Shown one piece after another: positions 44,016 through 55,678 of a stretch of 64,000 bases of DNA. How positions within the stretch are numbered: position 1 is the first letter of the stretch; the number at the start of each line of letters is the position of its first letter. Made by a program: the position numbers and the translations under genes. The notes below the pieces were generated by a model, which did no database searches, was not told the DNA's origin, and saw nothing but the letters and a program-made list of their open reading frames with translations. The stretch lies in NCBI GenBank assembly GCA_024803745.1, contig JANJXV010000004.1:50787858-50851857 (forward strand), written 5' to 3'. The DNA is from Megascapheus bottae (taxonomy: Eukaryota; Chordata; Mammalia; Rodentia; Geomyidae).

Positions 44016-44417
44016 TTCTTAGTCATCTTTATTATTATTATTTTTCTAACTTACAAAATTAAGTTTTAACAAAATGAGAATATGAAAATCTTCGTATACA
44101 GACAGGAAAAAAGGAAGTATGGTGCATTATGCAGAATTATATATGAATAAATTTTAATAGATATTTAGGATAAATATATACTTAATGATAGATAAAATTT
44201 TAAGTATTTGAGGGAAATTATTTGCTGAATCAAATTAACAAGTAATGAGCAGAAACATTTTCTGTTATTCTTTGGAGACATGTAAATGAGTGACAGGAAC
44301 AAGTGGACATCCAAACAGAGTCTAATTTAGGTAGTAAAATGAACTAAATAATTGCTACAGTATGAAATGGTCTCTGGATTCCTTTACTGTATGTAGATTT
44401 GTAAGATCAAAGATGGT
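44016..44417. other. unique AT-rich sequence
   Basis: Nothing recognisable. Confidence 0.5.
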
Positions 44418-44755
44418 GTGGTTAGTTGGAAATAAGTCTCAGGTCCGGACGGGAGTTTGGCCTAGTGGTTAAAGTGCCTGCCTAGCATGCACGAAGACCC
44501 GGGTTCGATTCCTTGGTACCACATACATAGAAAAAAGCCGGAAGTGGTGCTGTGGCTCAAATGGTAGAGCTCTAGCTTTGAGAAAGTCCAAGGACAGTGC
44601 TCAAGCCCTGAGCTCAAGCCCAGGACTGGCAAAAAAAAAAAAAGAAAGAGTCTCAGGTCCTTCTGTGTCCAGGCTAGCTTTGAACCTTGATCCTTAGATC
44701 AAGCCTCCTGAGTAGCTAGGATTACAGGTGTGAGCCAGCAGGATGTACCTGGCAT
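44418..44755 (-). mobile_element. 7SL-type SINE, split by IDL-Geo
   Basis: The left bit TTAGTTGGAAATAAGTCTCA (44422-44441) and the right bit CTAGCTTTGAACCTTGATCC, CCTCCTGAGTAGCTAGGATT, ACAGGTGTGAGCCAGCAGG (44661-44755) belong to one minus-strand 7SL head. The young IDL-Geo at 44447-44648 divides it. The Geo half is missing on the left, so the host copy was truncated before the new insertion. Confidence 0.85.
44447..44648 (+). mobile_element. IDL-Geo SINE, young, within a SINE
   Basis: Close to consensus (CCTAGTGGTTAAAGTGCCTG, CGGGTTCGATTCCTTGG, AGCCGGAAGTGGTGCTGTGG, CAAGCCCAGGACTGGC) with a clean A-tail. The 12-base TSD agtctcaggtcc at 44435-44446 and 44649-44660 is itself 7SL-SINE sequence. 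Confidence 0.95.
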
Positions 44756-44761
44756 TTAGCT

Positions 44762-44886
44762 TTTTGTTTGTTTGTTTGTTTATATCACTTGTGTTATGTG
44801 TTCAGTTAGTTGTTGGTAGGAGATGGTGTCTCACAGGCTTTTCTGAATTGCTTGCAATATAGATGTGAGCCACCAGTGCCTGGGAT
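44762..44886 (-). mobile_element. possible old SINE remnant with (TTTG)n
   Basis: A (TTTG)n run (44762-44781), then GTGTCTCACAGGCTTTTCTG and GATGTGAGCCACCAGTGCCT, suggest another degraded minus-strand 7SL element. Confidence 0.45.
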
Positions 44887-45657
44887 GAACATCTATTTTA
44901 AAATATTGTGCATCTGAGACTGTTAATATTTCTTGTAATAATTTTTTATTTAGTGATTAGATATCACTTGTGAAGGGGAGTGAAAGAATCATATTGTGAT
45001 TGGTTCAGGAGAAATTGCTTTGATGACATAATCCTCCAACTTTGTGTTAGAAATAGATGTGAAAAACATGTGAAAAGCATCGATGGTGTCCTCTACAAGG
45101 TTCAGGTGAGTTGAAGATGTAATCATCCCTATAAAAATGTTACATAAACTAAAAGGGAAATTCCATCTAAATTCCATTTCTGTGGCTTGCCACACACTTG
45201 TCAAGATTTTCTATAATGTGGCAAAGAGTAAGTTGCTAAAGACACAAATAATGATTCTGTCATTTAATCTGTTTTTGTTGAGCATTTTTGTTTAGTTTGT
45301 TTTGTTTTGCCTTCTGCAATACCTATGGTGTTGGTCATGAAATTCCTCATATAATTTAATAGGTTCTAACAGGTCAAGACTGCTAAGGAGTTGGAAGAAT
45401 GAACAGCTAGGCATATACAAGCACATTCAAAAAACATTGTCAATGTAGCTTACAGATCTGTCATTTAATGAAAGAAATAAATATTAATTTTTTTAGTAAT
45501 TGAATAATCAAGGTTTAAGATATTTCTGGGCAGCATGCATCATTCTTAAATAGAAGGGAATTATTTAAATGTTTATGTAAGTAACTCTAAATATGTGTGC
45601 ATGCACAAATACATACACATGTGTATGGGGAAACATATTTATTTAAGACTTGTCAAG
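44887..45657. other. unique AT-rich sequence
   Basis: No gene. The 71-codon minus frame at 44989-45204 has no recognisable domain. Confidence 0.5.
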
Positions 45658-45890
45658 CTTGCTCTTGTGGCTCACACCTGTAATCTTAGCTACTCAGGAG
45701 GCTAAGATCTGAGCCTTGCGGTTCAAAGCCAGCCTAGGAAGGAAAGTGTGTGCACACTTATCTCCAGTTATCACCAGAAAACCAGAAATGGCACTGCTGC
45801 TCAAAGTAATAGAGTGATGGCCTCAAGCAAAAAAGCTCAGGGACAGCGCCCAGGCCCTGAGTTCAAGCCTCACAACCAACAAATAAAAAA
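45658..45890 (+). mobile_element. 7SL-Geo SINE, well preserved
   Basis: Head: TGTGGCTCACACCTGTAATC, TTAGCTACTCAGGAGGCTAA, GGTTCAAAGCCAGCCTAGGA, TATCTCCAGTTATCACC. Geo half: GAAATGGCACTGCTGCTCAA, GCAAAAAAGCTCAGGGACAG, CGCCCAGGCCCTGAGTTCAA. This is the clearest full-length reference copy of the family in the window. Confidence 0.93.
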
Positions 45891-47264
45891 GAAAGAATAC
45901 TCTTTGATGTTCCTAATGACCTTATTAACTCAGAAGAGTTTATCTCTGCCTCTATCCTTATCTTACTGTCATCAAAATATGTTAAAATAGTAAAGGAGAT
46001 TTGCTAAATTAAACCCATATATTATGGCAATAAATTCACTTTGAATTATGGAAGAAAGGTATCTGAAAATTTTCCTTGAAGTATTTTTAGTCTAACACTT
46101 ATTATATACACATTGCTAGAAGGAACAGGAAAAAATTACGACACAAACAAACACAGCAATGTAAAGCAATAATTGGCCTTGACTTTGGACAGAGTGAGAT
46201 TAGAATCTTGTCTCTGAAATGATTAGAAAGATAACAGTAGGCACTTGGTTAAGACTTTCTAAATTTTATTTTTTTTTTACCAGTGTAAACTTTTCACAAA
46301 ATTATCTCTACAATCTTCTAAGTCTACTTAGACACTAAGTTCTTATTTCATACTGAATATATAACATGTTCTCATTGGTACTCCTTGTCTGAGACCATCT
46401 TACTACATTTGTTGCCCCAAGGTCAACTCTAGTTGCTTAATAATTTAGCCTATAACTTTGCTTTAAAATGAGAGTGTACAGATATTTTTACTCTCTCACA
46501 TTCTGTCAAGCCCCTATTTTAGAATACAGTGATGAATATCTTATTTCAGAATTCTGTTTTTACCACAGGTTAGTGCTGGAAACTGATATATTAAATTGGA
46601 TTTTCTTTATTTAATCTCTTTGTCTGTTGCAGAAAAACATAGTTGAATATCCCAAATGAGACTAATGTACACCTGGTCGACCATTTACTTGCTAGAAAAG
46701 ACATTAAGGTATTTTGCTAGGCCAATGTTATATTGTTGAATTAGATACAATCCTACAGATAGATTGTAAAGTATAATTTAATATCAGAATGCAAAATATT
46801 TACTCCAGTTCAGCACTGCCTTGCTGTTTCATCACAAAGCCACTTAGCATACTTTGCCTATCAGCAGATATTAATAATGTTCCTGGACAAAAGAATGCAT
46901 ATGTGTGACAACTGATTACTCTCAACTGTAATGAAATTGCATTCATTTCAGACATTTACATGAAAAATTTATGCTCTGATCATGTACGATTCTTTGAGAA
47001 AAATCTTTCACAATTTATAATCTGAATTGGTAAACTCTGGTGAGAAGTATCCCTATATAAACTCCCCAGCTCAAAAAGTAAGGTACATGTGTTATAAAAT
47101 TATTCTCATTTTAATATTTTTCATGTACTTACTAAGTACATGATTTTAGTACAATAAAATTTAATTGTGTAGTGTACTTACATCTCCAGTCTGCAATATC
47201 ATTATACTACTTCAATTGTTGCTTACCTTCCATAGAAAACATCATAAAAATAGTATTTCTGATG
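45891..47264. other. unique AT-rich sequence
   Basis: No gene or repeat is seen. The section 46800-46990 has balanced composition and no simple repeats, and could be a conserved non-coding element. Confidence 0.45.
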
Positions 47265-47640
47265 AGAGATGGCCTTGTGCACTTGTAATCTAGGCTAATC
47301 AGGAGGTGCAGATAGGAGGGTCTGCTTTAAATAGTCTCCTAGAGGAAATGTTATAGAGATTAAAAAAAAAAAAAAACTAGGCTGGAGAGCATACACCGGT
47401 GATTTAAAATACTTGGAAGGCAGAACTTGTAGAAGAATCGCAATCTGAGGGGGGAGGGAAATGGGGACCAAGACATGAGAAAGGGTATCAATGTATGTGA
47501 ATTAATGCACCTCCTATGTGGCAAATATAATGTAGCCCTTCCCTTAATTACAATAAAAATATATGAAAAAAAAAAAAGAATCACAACCTGAGTCTAGCCT
47601 TAGCAAAGCACAAGAACCTATCTTAAAAATTGGGGGAAAA
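47265..47640 (+). mobile_element. B1/7SL-like SINE, split by an L1 tail
   Basis: A 7SL-like unit is visible at 47270-47380 (GCACTTGTAATCTAGGCTAA, TCAGGAGGTGCAGATAGGAG, A-tail). A second follows at 47382-47449 (GGCTGGAGAGCATACACCGG, TACTTGGAAGGCAGAACTTG) and resumes at 47576-47640 (CTGAGTCTAGCCTTAGCAAA, GCACAAGAACCTATCTTAAA). The L1 tail at 47450 lies in the second unit. Confidence 0.65.
47450..47575 (+). mobile_element. very short L1 3' UTR insertion
   Basis: Only about 110 bases of the L1 end plus a 12-base A-run: GGGGAGGGAAATGGGGACCA, GGGTATCAATGTATGTGAAT, ATTACAATAAAAATATATG. TSD aagaatcgcaatctgag (47433-47449) and aagaatcacaacctgag (47576-47592), two mismatches. Confidence 0.9.
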
Positions 47641-47642
47641 AA

Positions 47643-47826
47643 GGCCTGAGCATTTGGCCTAGTGGTAGAGTGCATTCCTAGCATGCGTGAAGACCTGGGT
47701 TTGATTTCTCGGTACCATATACATAGAAAAAAAGCTGGAAGTGATACTGTGGCTCAAGTGGTAGAGCTCTGGCCCTGAGAAAAGTCCAAAGAAAGTGCTC
47801 AGGCCACACAACTGGCATAAAAATTG
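47643..47826 (+). mobile_element. IDL-Geo SINE
   Basis: GCCTGAGCATTTGGCCTAGT, GACCTGGGTTTGATTTCTCG, GGAAGTGATACTGTGGCTCA; the Geo end is shortened (CAGGCCACACAACTGGC). Confidence 0.88.
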
Positions 47827-47834
47827 AAGAAAAC

Positions 47835-47908
47835 AGGCAGACTTGCTCAAATACTAGATTTACCTACTTGACAAGTACAAAGCCCCAAGTTCAACCTCTG
47901 GTACAGTC
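47835..47908 (+). mobile_element. ID-like remnant, possible
   Basis: TACCTACTTGACAAGTACAA then AGCCCCAAGTTCAACCTCTG with a B-box-like core suggest an old tRNA-type monomer. Confidence 0.4.
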
Positions 47909-48189
47909 CTATCTTTCATCCCTCAGATAAAGCAGGACCTAAATATTTAAAATGCACACCTAAACCTTTAAAGAATAAGAGTTTGGCAGGGCATTCTAAA
48001 AATCAAATCATCAATATGCTTCATAGAAAACCTTGGCATCCTGTATGATTATGATCATAGTCCAAACTACTGCTACTATTTAGTTCCTCTATGTGTCTAT
48101 TAATGGGAGGATAAAGAGGTTTTTTGTTTGTTGTTTTTTTTTATTTCCCATTGTCAAAATATAAAATTTAGATTTAAGGAATAGCAGAA

Positions 48190-48292
48190 CAAAGTGGTTA
48201 AGAACTAAGCTAGGATATCAGTGAAATGGCTTTGAATTCTAGCTGTGCCACAGTATGCCCATCTATTTCATTTTCTTACCTGCACTGAATGA
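48190..48292 (+). mobile_element. MIR
   Basis: AAAGTGGTTAAGAACTAAGC, TTTGAATTCTAGCTGTGCCA, CAGTATGCCCATCTATTTCA match the MIR tRNA-like and core order (gtggttaagagc, ttcgaatcccggctctgcca). Confidence 0.75.
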
Positions 48293-50856
48293 AATGTCCA
48301 GAAATTCCATACCCTTCATTAAGTCCTCTTTAGTAGTGATCACTCACTTGACTAGTGTCTTCTCAGAATGAATGAGGCACAGTAGGTAATAAAACACTCT
48401 GTAAAACTGTGTGCTTTGTGTTAAATCTACAGAAGGAAGAAGATCTATAACATTTTATTTTTCCAATGAAGTACCATTTCTCATCTCTATTAATTCTAAT
48501 AAATTCTATTCTCCTTCTAAGTTGAATGAAATAATAGGATTGTCTACATTTTAGCCAAAGCACATATGCTTCCTTTAAGAAAAAGTCAAGAGAAAAGTGA
48601 TGGAACCAGAAAAACTTAGGCATTTTATATGGTTACCAAATATTTGACTGTCTTTAAATTCCAGTTTGATCTTAACAACATTCTGTTATTTGGTGTCCCT
48701 TCTAGAAAATCCATTTGCAGAAGAATACAAGGACTCTGCCATTAGTGTGTTTTTCATGAGTATGTAGCTAATCATAGGGTGAATCTATCAGTGAGAAACT
48801 GGCTGTGCTGCTCTTTTCTAATGTACAATTTGAGCTCAAATACTATCACTGGGCAAAGATCAATCCAAACTACAAAGGAAGTATGAGTGGGGCTGTTCTT
48901 CTGAAAAATGTGTTTGCTTTAATCAAACTGTTTCATGTGTACAATGGCACAGAAACTGATCATTTCTGCTTCAATATGATGCAAAGATTCTATTCCTATT
49001 AAACTGTAAATAGAATGCCCCAAATTATCTTTGATCTGTAATGTTTTTCTTTGTTACACACATTTTAGACTAGATTCTGCTAAGCTTTTAAGCACTTTTT
49101 TGGCCAAACCAATTCCTTCATTGAAGTTCCTGCTTTAAAACCTATCCGAAGAATTTCTAAAATATTTCTATTGAAATAGGAGTCATATATGCAGATAGGT
49201 ATTTATGTTTATTTGTATATATAACATCCCTATGATATGTCTGTTTTGCAAATTTTCCAGAAACCTGCCTGAGGAATATTTCTATATGAACTGTATTCTT
49301 ATACTTCGATTATATTCTCTCAGTCATTTGCTTTGAAAATAAAACTCTCAAGTAGTTGAAAATTTAGTGTTTTGTTATTTCAAGACCTTGAAGAATTTCA
49401 ATAATTGTTGGAAGTTTAATGACTACCTATTTCAATTGGCTATGGGTGGATGTAAACATATAACCCCCCACACATACAAACATATGGAAACCTATCAATC
49501 TCTTTAATTTGAATACTTGCCTAAATGTCAAGAAATTATTAAGCTACTTATAGCTTATTTCTATTTAGTCACTAAACTAATCTTAGTGGTCATTAGCATG
49601 TAAGATTATATGTGTGTGTGAGACTCATTCAGAAGCATCATGGACTATATGCCATCAGTTATAAAATAATTTAAATATTGCATTGTCTTTAATAAAAGCA
49701 ATCTCCAGTATTTGAAGCTACGAGTGAACCTGCAGGCAGTAGTGAACCCAAATGAAAAAAGATTTCAAATGCTAAAAATTGTGATAGATAATTGATAAAA
49801 AAGAAGTAGTATATTCACATGAATTCAAGAAATGGGTTTTATATATGCAAGATTATAGAATTATATTATCCCATGTGTTTAAGGTTAGAACATCTATATT
49901 GTGAGATTAAAGTGCAAAATAATGGAAGATAACTACGAAATGAAAAAGAAGTGTGCATTCTGAGAAAGGATTGACTTTATAAAAAGAATGCTTAAAAAGT
50001 GTTTGAGTTGAATTTTAAAAATGCATGACTTCAGGGTGCTAAATATCAGAAGAATAAAAAGGAAGCCACCAACATGACTTGGACATTTGTGACTGGAATA
50101 AGATGATGAAAATGATGAAAAAATCAAAGGGAGCACAATGTTTTAGGAAAAGGAATCATCCATACATAGATATACTTAAGATGCTTGTGTTGCTGGTAGG
50201 GATGAACTGTTTTCGCCAGGTTGTCAGTCTTAGTGAAAGAAATCCCAAAGATAGGTTTCCAAAATCTAACTGGTACATCTTTGCTCTTTGGATCAAGGTG
50301 ATTTCCCATGATTTAGAAAAAATAATCTTTCTCATAATCTGAATATAAAAACGAACCTTCCATTGATTTAGATATGATAGTCTGTATGCAGCAGGAATGG
50401 AATACAGGTGGGAGATAGCAAGTGTTACTCCATTGTCTAGGAGATAACTTTGGAGTGACTAATGGAGATATCACAATGAACTCAGGTAGCACATGAATTT
50501 TTTATTTAAGTGTGTACTTCTGAATATCATGGAATTTATTCCTTTCAGCTTCTCAGATGTTATGATAAAATGCCATATTGTCCATCCTCGTTAGTAGGAA
50601 ACATCCCTTATCTCTTATGATTCCACTGCTCCTCTGCTAGCTAACACATTGCCATTTCACTTTCAAAGTCTACCTATTGGAAGACTACATTAGAAGATCA
50701 CCTATGTTTTGAGGGAGGGCACTGAGATGTTTTTTGCACTGTTACAAATTGTATATAATTTATTATCAGCTATGCATAATACATTTCAAACCTCTTGCCT
50801 ATTATTGCATTTAAAGCTTTCGTTCTCTAGCTGTATTAGAAAGACATTTTCATATT
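48293..50856. other. unique AT-rich sequence
   Basis: 2.6 kb with no recognisable gene or repeat. Frames of 60-87 codons (48363-48623 minus, 50079-50342 plus) have no domain and overlap frames on the other strand. Confidence 0.5.
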
Positions 50857-51081
50857 TTGGTGGGTCATGGGGCTTGAACTCAGCCTGGGCACGGTCCCTG
50901 AGCTCTTCAGCTCAAGGCTACTGCCCTACCCTTGAGCCAAGCCCCATTTCCCGTTTTCTAGAGGTTAATTGGAGATAAGAGTCTCAGGTCCTTCTGTGTC
51001 CAGGCCGGCTTTGAACCTTGATCCTCAAATCTCAGCCTCCTGAGTAGCTAGGATTAAAGGTGTGAGCCACTGAGCTCTGCT
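50857..51081 (-). mobile_element. 7SL-Geo SINE
   Basis: GTGGGTCATGGGGCTTGAAC, CCTGAGCTCTTCAGCTCAAG, TTAATTGGAGATAAGAGTCT, GGCTTTGAACCTTGATCCTC, CAGCCTCCTGAGTAGCTAGG, TGTGAGCCACTGAGC. Near full length and little diverged. Confidence 0.93.
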
Positions 51082-51724
51082 TAGTAAGACTTTTCAGCCC
51101 AGTGATAAATATCAGCAAGAAATAATTAAAAAGGAGAAAGATTGGTACTGGCTCTCAATTTCAGAGAGGAGAGCACAAGTTTGGTTGCTTTCTCTGCCTG
51201 TACACAAGCTAAAGCAGAATACTATGGCTCTGAGAGTAACAGAAGAGTCTGCTTGTCACATGGTAACTAGGAAACAGAGAGGAGAGAAATATATAGATTG
51301 TCCATGGCAAGCTACAACTCAAGGACTCATTTTCTCTAAGGACATCTTCTCCCAGTAAAGCCACAATTTGTAAATTTTCCAGTAACTCTCAAATTAGTGC
51401 CATATGCTGACCAAGCTTTCAGCACATAAGCCTGTGGTGATATTTCTTATTCAAATCATAACACTGAAAAAAATCATTACCAATAGTTTTGAATAGTGAA
51501 GGATAGCACAGGAGATATGCAACTAAAATTACATTGGAGGCAAGCCTATGTTTGACTCTGCGATCATCATAAATAACTCCTATAAGGCTACGAAATAACA
51601 AGGCAATGAACTATCATCTAAATTACTCAGTGTTTAATATACTGTTCAGCACCTTTTAAGTGTATGGTTATAATTGTAAATCTTTGAACACAATAGTATT
51701 AAACATCAGGAAATAGGTACTTGA
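51082..51724. other. unique sequence
   Basis: Nothing recognisable. Confidence 0.5.
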
Positions 51725-51975
51725 AAGCGGGAGAGGGGTAGTGTTAAGGGTAAAAGTGTTAATGAATGAAGGAGGGGAGTATGCAGTTAAGAATTCAATA
51801 ATCTACAAAATCAAGGAAGGGAGGGAAGAGGTGGATAGGAATGAATGAATGAAAATGTTGAAAGGCATGACATTGAACAAAACGTATTTTATTTATAAAC
51901 CTCTTTGTTAAAGGCCAACTCATTTATGCAATGACTTACATAATGATGATGATGATGATGATGATAGTAAAAATA
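51725..51975 (+). repeat. unnamed interspersed repeat, copy B, with (GAT)n end
   Basis: AAATCAAGGAAGGGAGGGAA, GAGGTGGATAGGAATGAATG, AAATGTTGAAAGGCATGACA, AACCTCTTTGTTAAAGGCCA align in order with copies A and C. It ends in a GAT run at about 51943-51966. Confidence 0.55.
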
Positions 51976-53201
51976 ATAGAGATTCATGAAGAGCAGCCTT
52001 ATTGCCTAGAGAGTAAGCTATGTAAAAACTTTTGGTACTTTTATTTATTGGAAAGATTTTTAGTCTTTATATTTGCTCTTTTTATAAAACTTCCAAATGA
52101 ATCTTCAAAATGAAAATGATCTGAATATTAATTTTATGATTATTATGAATTGTTATGATTTAAATGTTTATTTCCATTATAGTGTAATTAACCATGATAG
52201 GTTAAGTTTTGAACAATCCTGTTAAATTCAACAGAGAGAATTTTCCCTTTTACAATATAAATTTTATAGTCAAAACTAAAAGGACTTTATTGTTTTCCTG
52301 TTTGTTAGATTTAGAAACAAATATGAATACATTTTTAATGAAGCAATGTTTAGGATTTGTGCCTGAGCACTATTCTTGTGTATTGAATGTAGATGTTTCT
52401 ATAAATAAGTTCAAATGGCTTTAAATATGTCTGATGCCTATGAAATCTACAAACAGAACCAATAGTTATGTCATAATGCAAGCATATGGTAGCTATATTG
52501 CTTCTAAAATTATGATGCCAACTATATTGCTTTTAAACAATTATATTGACACTAACCAAGTTCATTGTAAAATGGCTATGAAAAACTCTAAACCCATTTA
52601 CTGACAGGATATGCCTGGAGAAGTACAAGATAATATTGAATACTAGTTTTATTTGTTACTGATATTTATTTATGAAAAGTGGCAGCTCTAATTAGCATAG
52701 TCAGAGCTCATAACATGTAAATGGATTGTTAAAATACAGTGAAACTAGATATATTTCAACTATTATAAGCAACTTGCCTGATAGAGGCATTGTTGTTGTA
52801 TGGATTCCAGGCTAAAATTGCCCTCTCTGGATGTTTCAGAATCTATTTTGAATTATTGTCTCTCCTTAGCACTTCTAGGATGGTCCAATTGAAGCTAATT
52901 AATTCACCTATGGTATAATGAAAGGCAAAGCCTAACTATACTTCTCCAATAATATAGCTTCAGGTTCCTAGGAGTTTTTGCTCTAGATGAATAATACCTC
53001 TTATTTAAAGGGCTGTCTAAACATAAAGGAAGAAAAATGAAACACTGATTACAACTTTCATTGTTACTTTGCTAATTACTTTTGAGAGCTCATTGTATGG
53101 AAGCAACAGGAAAACAACCCTTAACCCAGAGTATTATCAAGCAAAATAAAGATTATAGAAAGGAGAACAGCAAGGAATCTCTGTGCACGAATAGACTAGG
53201 A
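51976..53201. other. unique AT-rich sequence
   Basis: No gene. The segment 52675-52740 holds CTCTAATTAGCATAGTCAGA, a homeodomain-type motif context worth a conservation check. Confidence 0.45.
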
Positions 53202-53211
53202 TTAAAATCTT

Positions 53212-53412
53212 TTTTTTTTTTCTTTTTGGCCAGTACTGGGCTTGAGCACCTGTATACTGTCTTTGGACTTTCTCAAGGCTAGAGCTCTACCACCTGAGTC
53301 TCAGCACCACCTCTGACTTTTTTTCTATGAATGTGGTACCGAGGAATCGAACCCGGGCCTTCAAGAATTTTAGGCAAGTGCTCTACCATTAGGCCAAACT
53401 CCTGGCCAAGTG
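53212..53412 (-). mobile_element. IDL-Geo SINE
   Basis: A T-run, GGCCAGTACTGGGCTTGAGC, GCTCTACCACCTGAGTCTCA, TGTGGTACCGAGGAATCGAA, GGCAAGTGCTCTACCATTAG, GCCAAACTCCTGGCC. TSD ttaaaatctt at 53202-53211 and 53413-53422. Confidence 0.92.
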
Positions 53413-53422
53413 TTAAAATCTT

Positions 53423-54940
53423 GAATAATGTGTTTACCAGCTGTGTGGGAAGACTCAAGTCCCTTTATCTTCAGGGCCCATTGGTTTCCTAACTGAGGAA
53501 ACAACATTGTACTTATACAGCAAGATTTTTGTTTATTGTAAAGTAGGACATGATTTCAAAAAAAATTATAACTGTATTGTGATACATAGAGGGGCTCAAA
53601 TAGCCTCACTTGAACACTGTTATCATTAACATTGGTGCTATTAGCACAACATAAGACAAATGTGCTCCTTAATTTGTACTACTAGTAGGAATGTAAAGAA
53701 AGTTTGCCTACGAAGTATTAAAATATTTTGATCACACGGCAAAAGTATAACGTTTGAAGAGAAGAGAAAGGAAGACTAGCTACTAAGGGAAGTCAGGAAA
53801 AATAAACTGGAGCTTTTCATGTACTTTGTCATCCTTATTTATGTAAACCACACAACTTGCTTTGACAACAGAAAGTATATCATTTCTGAGCAATGAAGCA
53901 CCAATCTAAAATGTTTTGTGTTGTTTGCTCCCAGACATTTTCCAGACCTGAATGAGAAGCAATGAAGCAGAACTCAGTTAACTTTTCCCAATTATTTCAA
54001 ACTCTTTAAAATTTCTGCTGTTTACATTGCCTAGGATTAAGAGTTTGTTAGTCTCCACAAGATATCCGATTTAGTCCAGATGAATAGAGCTTCATTGGTG
54101 GCACTGGTGAGGATTAAGTGTTGTTAGAAGACAATGTATAGAGATTATATAAAGTCTGGGAACAAAACTCATGATGTCTATGAAAAACAGGCATATTTTT
54201 CTTACAAGCAACACAAAAATAGTAAAAAAATTAGGAAGAGGCGCTTCCAATAAGTAATAATAAAATAAATAGAAATACAGGCAAATAGAAAGGGAAGAAT
54301 TACCTAAAAATACTTACATAACTTGGATGTTTACACTTATAAGATATAGAAGAGCTGAAGGGGAAATATAAGGAAGGGTAAAAATTCTGATTGTTTGGAT
54401 TTTCATGAACTCAACTGACAGAGCTTATAGAACAAAATCATTGATAAGACGTATGTAGTTTTAAAGCCTTTTGAAAGTTGTGAGATGCTTGTAAAATTAT
54501 CTTGTATATAGACAGTAGAAAACATTCAAGGAGTGGGTATCATGACTAATTTAAGAAACATAGAAACTTCATAAATCACTATCACAAGTTGTCATTCAAA
54601 AGTTTGAATTGTCACCCATCATTTAGGAATGGTTTACAAGGAGGCAGACAGGAAAAGACTTGAGAATAAATAATCATGAAGATCTTGATCATAGATTCTG
54701 TGCTTAATGATTCCTATAATTTCATTTAGAGACTATTTGAAATGAGTTATTAAATCAGAATTTGTTCTATGCATGCATAACCTTGTTTTTAAATAATTAA
54801 ATGGAATATAAATTGTCTTCTGTAGCATATGCATTATCATTAGCAGACTTACGTTAGCAATTTAATAGTAGATTCCTTGGCACATTTCTAGTCTGATGAC
54901 AACAAAAATATACTTAACAGAAAAGAAATGAATGTCATAA
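53423..54940. other. unique AT-rich sequence
   Basis: Nothing recognisable. Confidence 0.5.
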
Positions 54941-54955
54941 GATTTTGATAGTGAA

Positions 54956-55663
54956 CTTGGCATTTACCCAACCGTCCAGAAAAAAGGGCATACTAAATCC
55001 ACTAGCACAACGGTGTTCATTGCAGCACTATCTACCATAGCAAAGATATGGAACCAACCCAGATGCTCCTCAGATGATGCGTGGATCAACAAGATGTGGT
55101 ATTTGTACACAATGGAATTCGATGCTGCTGTCAGAAAGAATGATATCGCTCCATTTGCAAAGAAATGGAAAGACTTAGAAAAAATCATATTATGTGAAGT
55201 AAGCCAGACTCAAAGGAACAATGGTTTCCCTCATTTGCCATAATCAGGAGAAATCTTGAACTCTTCTAGCAGAGATGTGCAATAGAGCAAAACCTAGATA
55301 CATAAGGCCATACAGTATGACGCTAAGTGAAAGACCTCTAGGATATAAAAACAAAATCCATATAATGAGTGATTGCTGTCCTTAATGTACTATGTTATCT
55401 CTCATCTCTTTTGCTGTCCCTTGGTTATCTCATATTGTTACAGTATTTCACTTTGTTATCTGATATATTGGATATATGCATATTTGGTTATTTGAAATTG
55501 GATAGGAAAGGGAGGAAAACAAGATGAGGGTGGGGGTGGGGGGGAGGGAAATGGGGACCAAGACATGAGAAAGGGTATCAATGTATGTGAAGTAATGCAC
55601 TTTCTATCTGGCGAATGTAATGTAACCCTTCTATTAATTACAACAAAAATATATGGAAAAAAA
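54956..55663 (+). mobile_element. L1 3' end (ORF2 C-terminus plus 3' UTR)
   Basis: The ORF2 end is readable at 55013-55243 (V-F-I-A-A-L-S-T-I-A-K, then W-I-N-K-M-W-Y-L-Y-T-M-E-F-D-A-A-V). It is followed by the 3' UTR with a G-rich block at 55527-55556, GGGTATCAATGTATGTGAAG and ATTACAACAAAA. TSD gattttgatagtgaa (54941-54955) and gattctgatagtgaa (55664-55678), one mismatch. 5'-truncated. Confidence 0.94.
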
Positions 55664-55678
55664 GATTCTGATAGTGAA

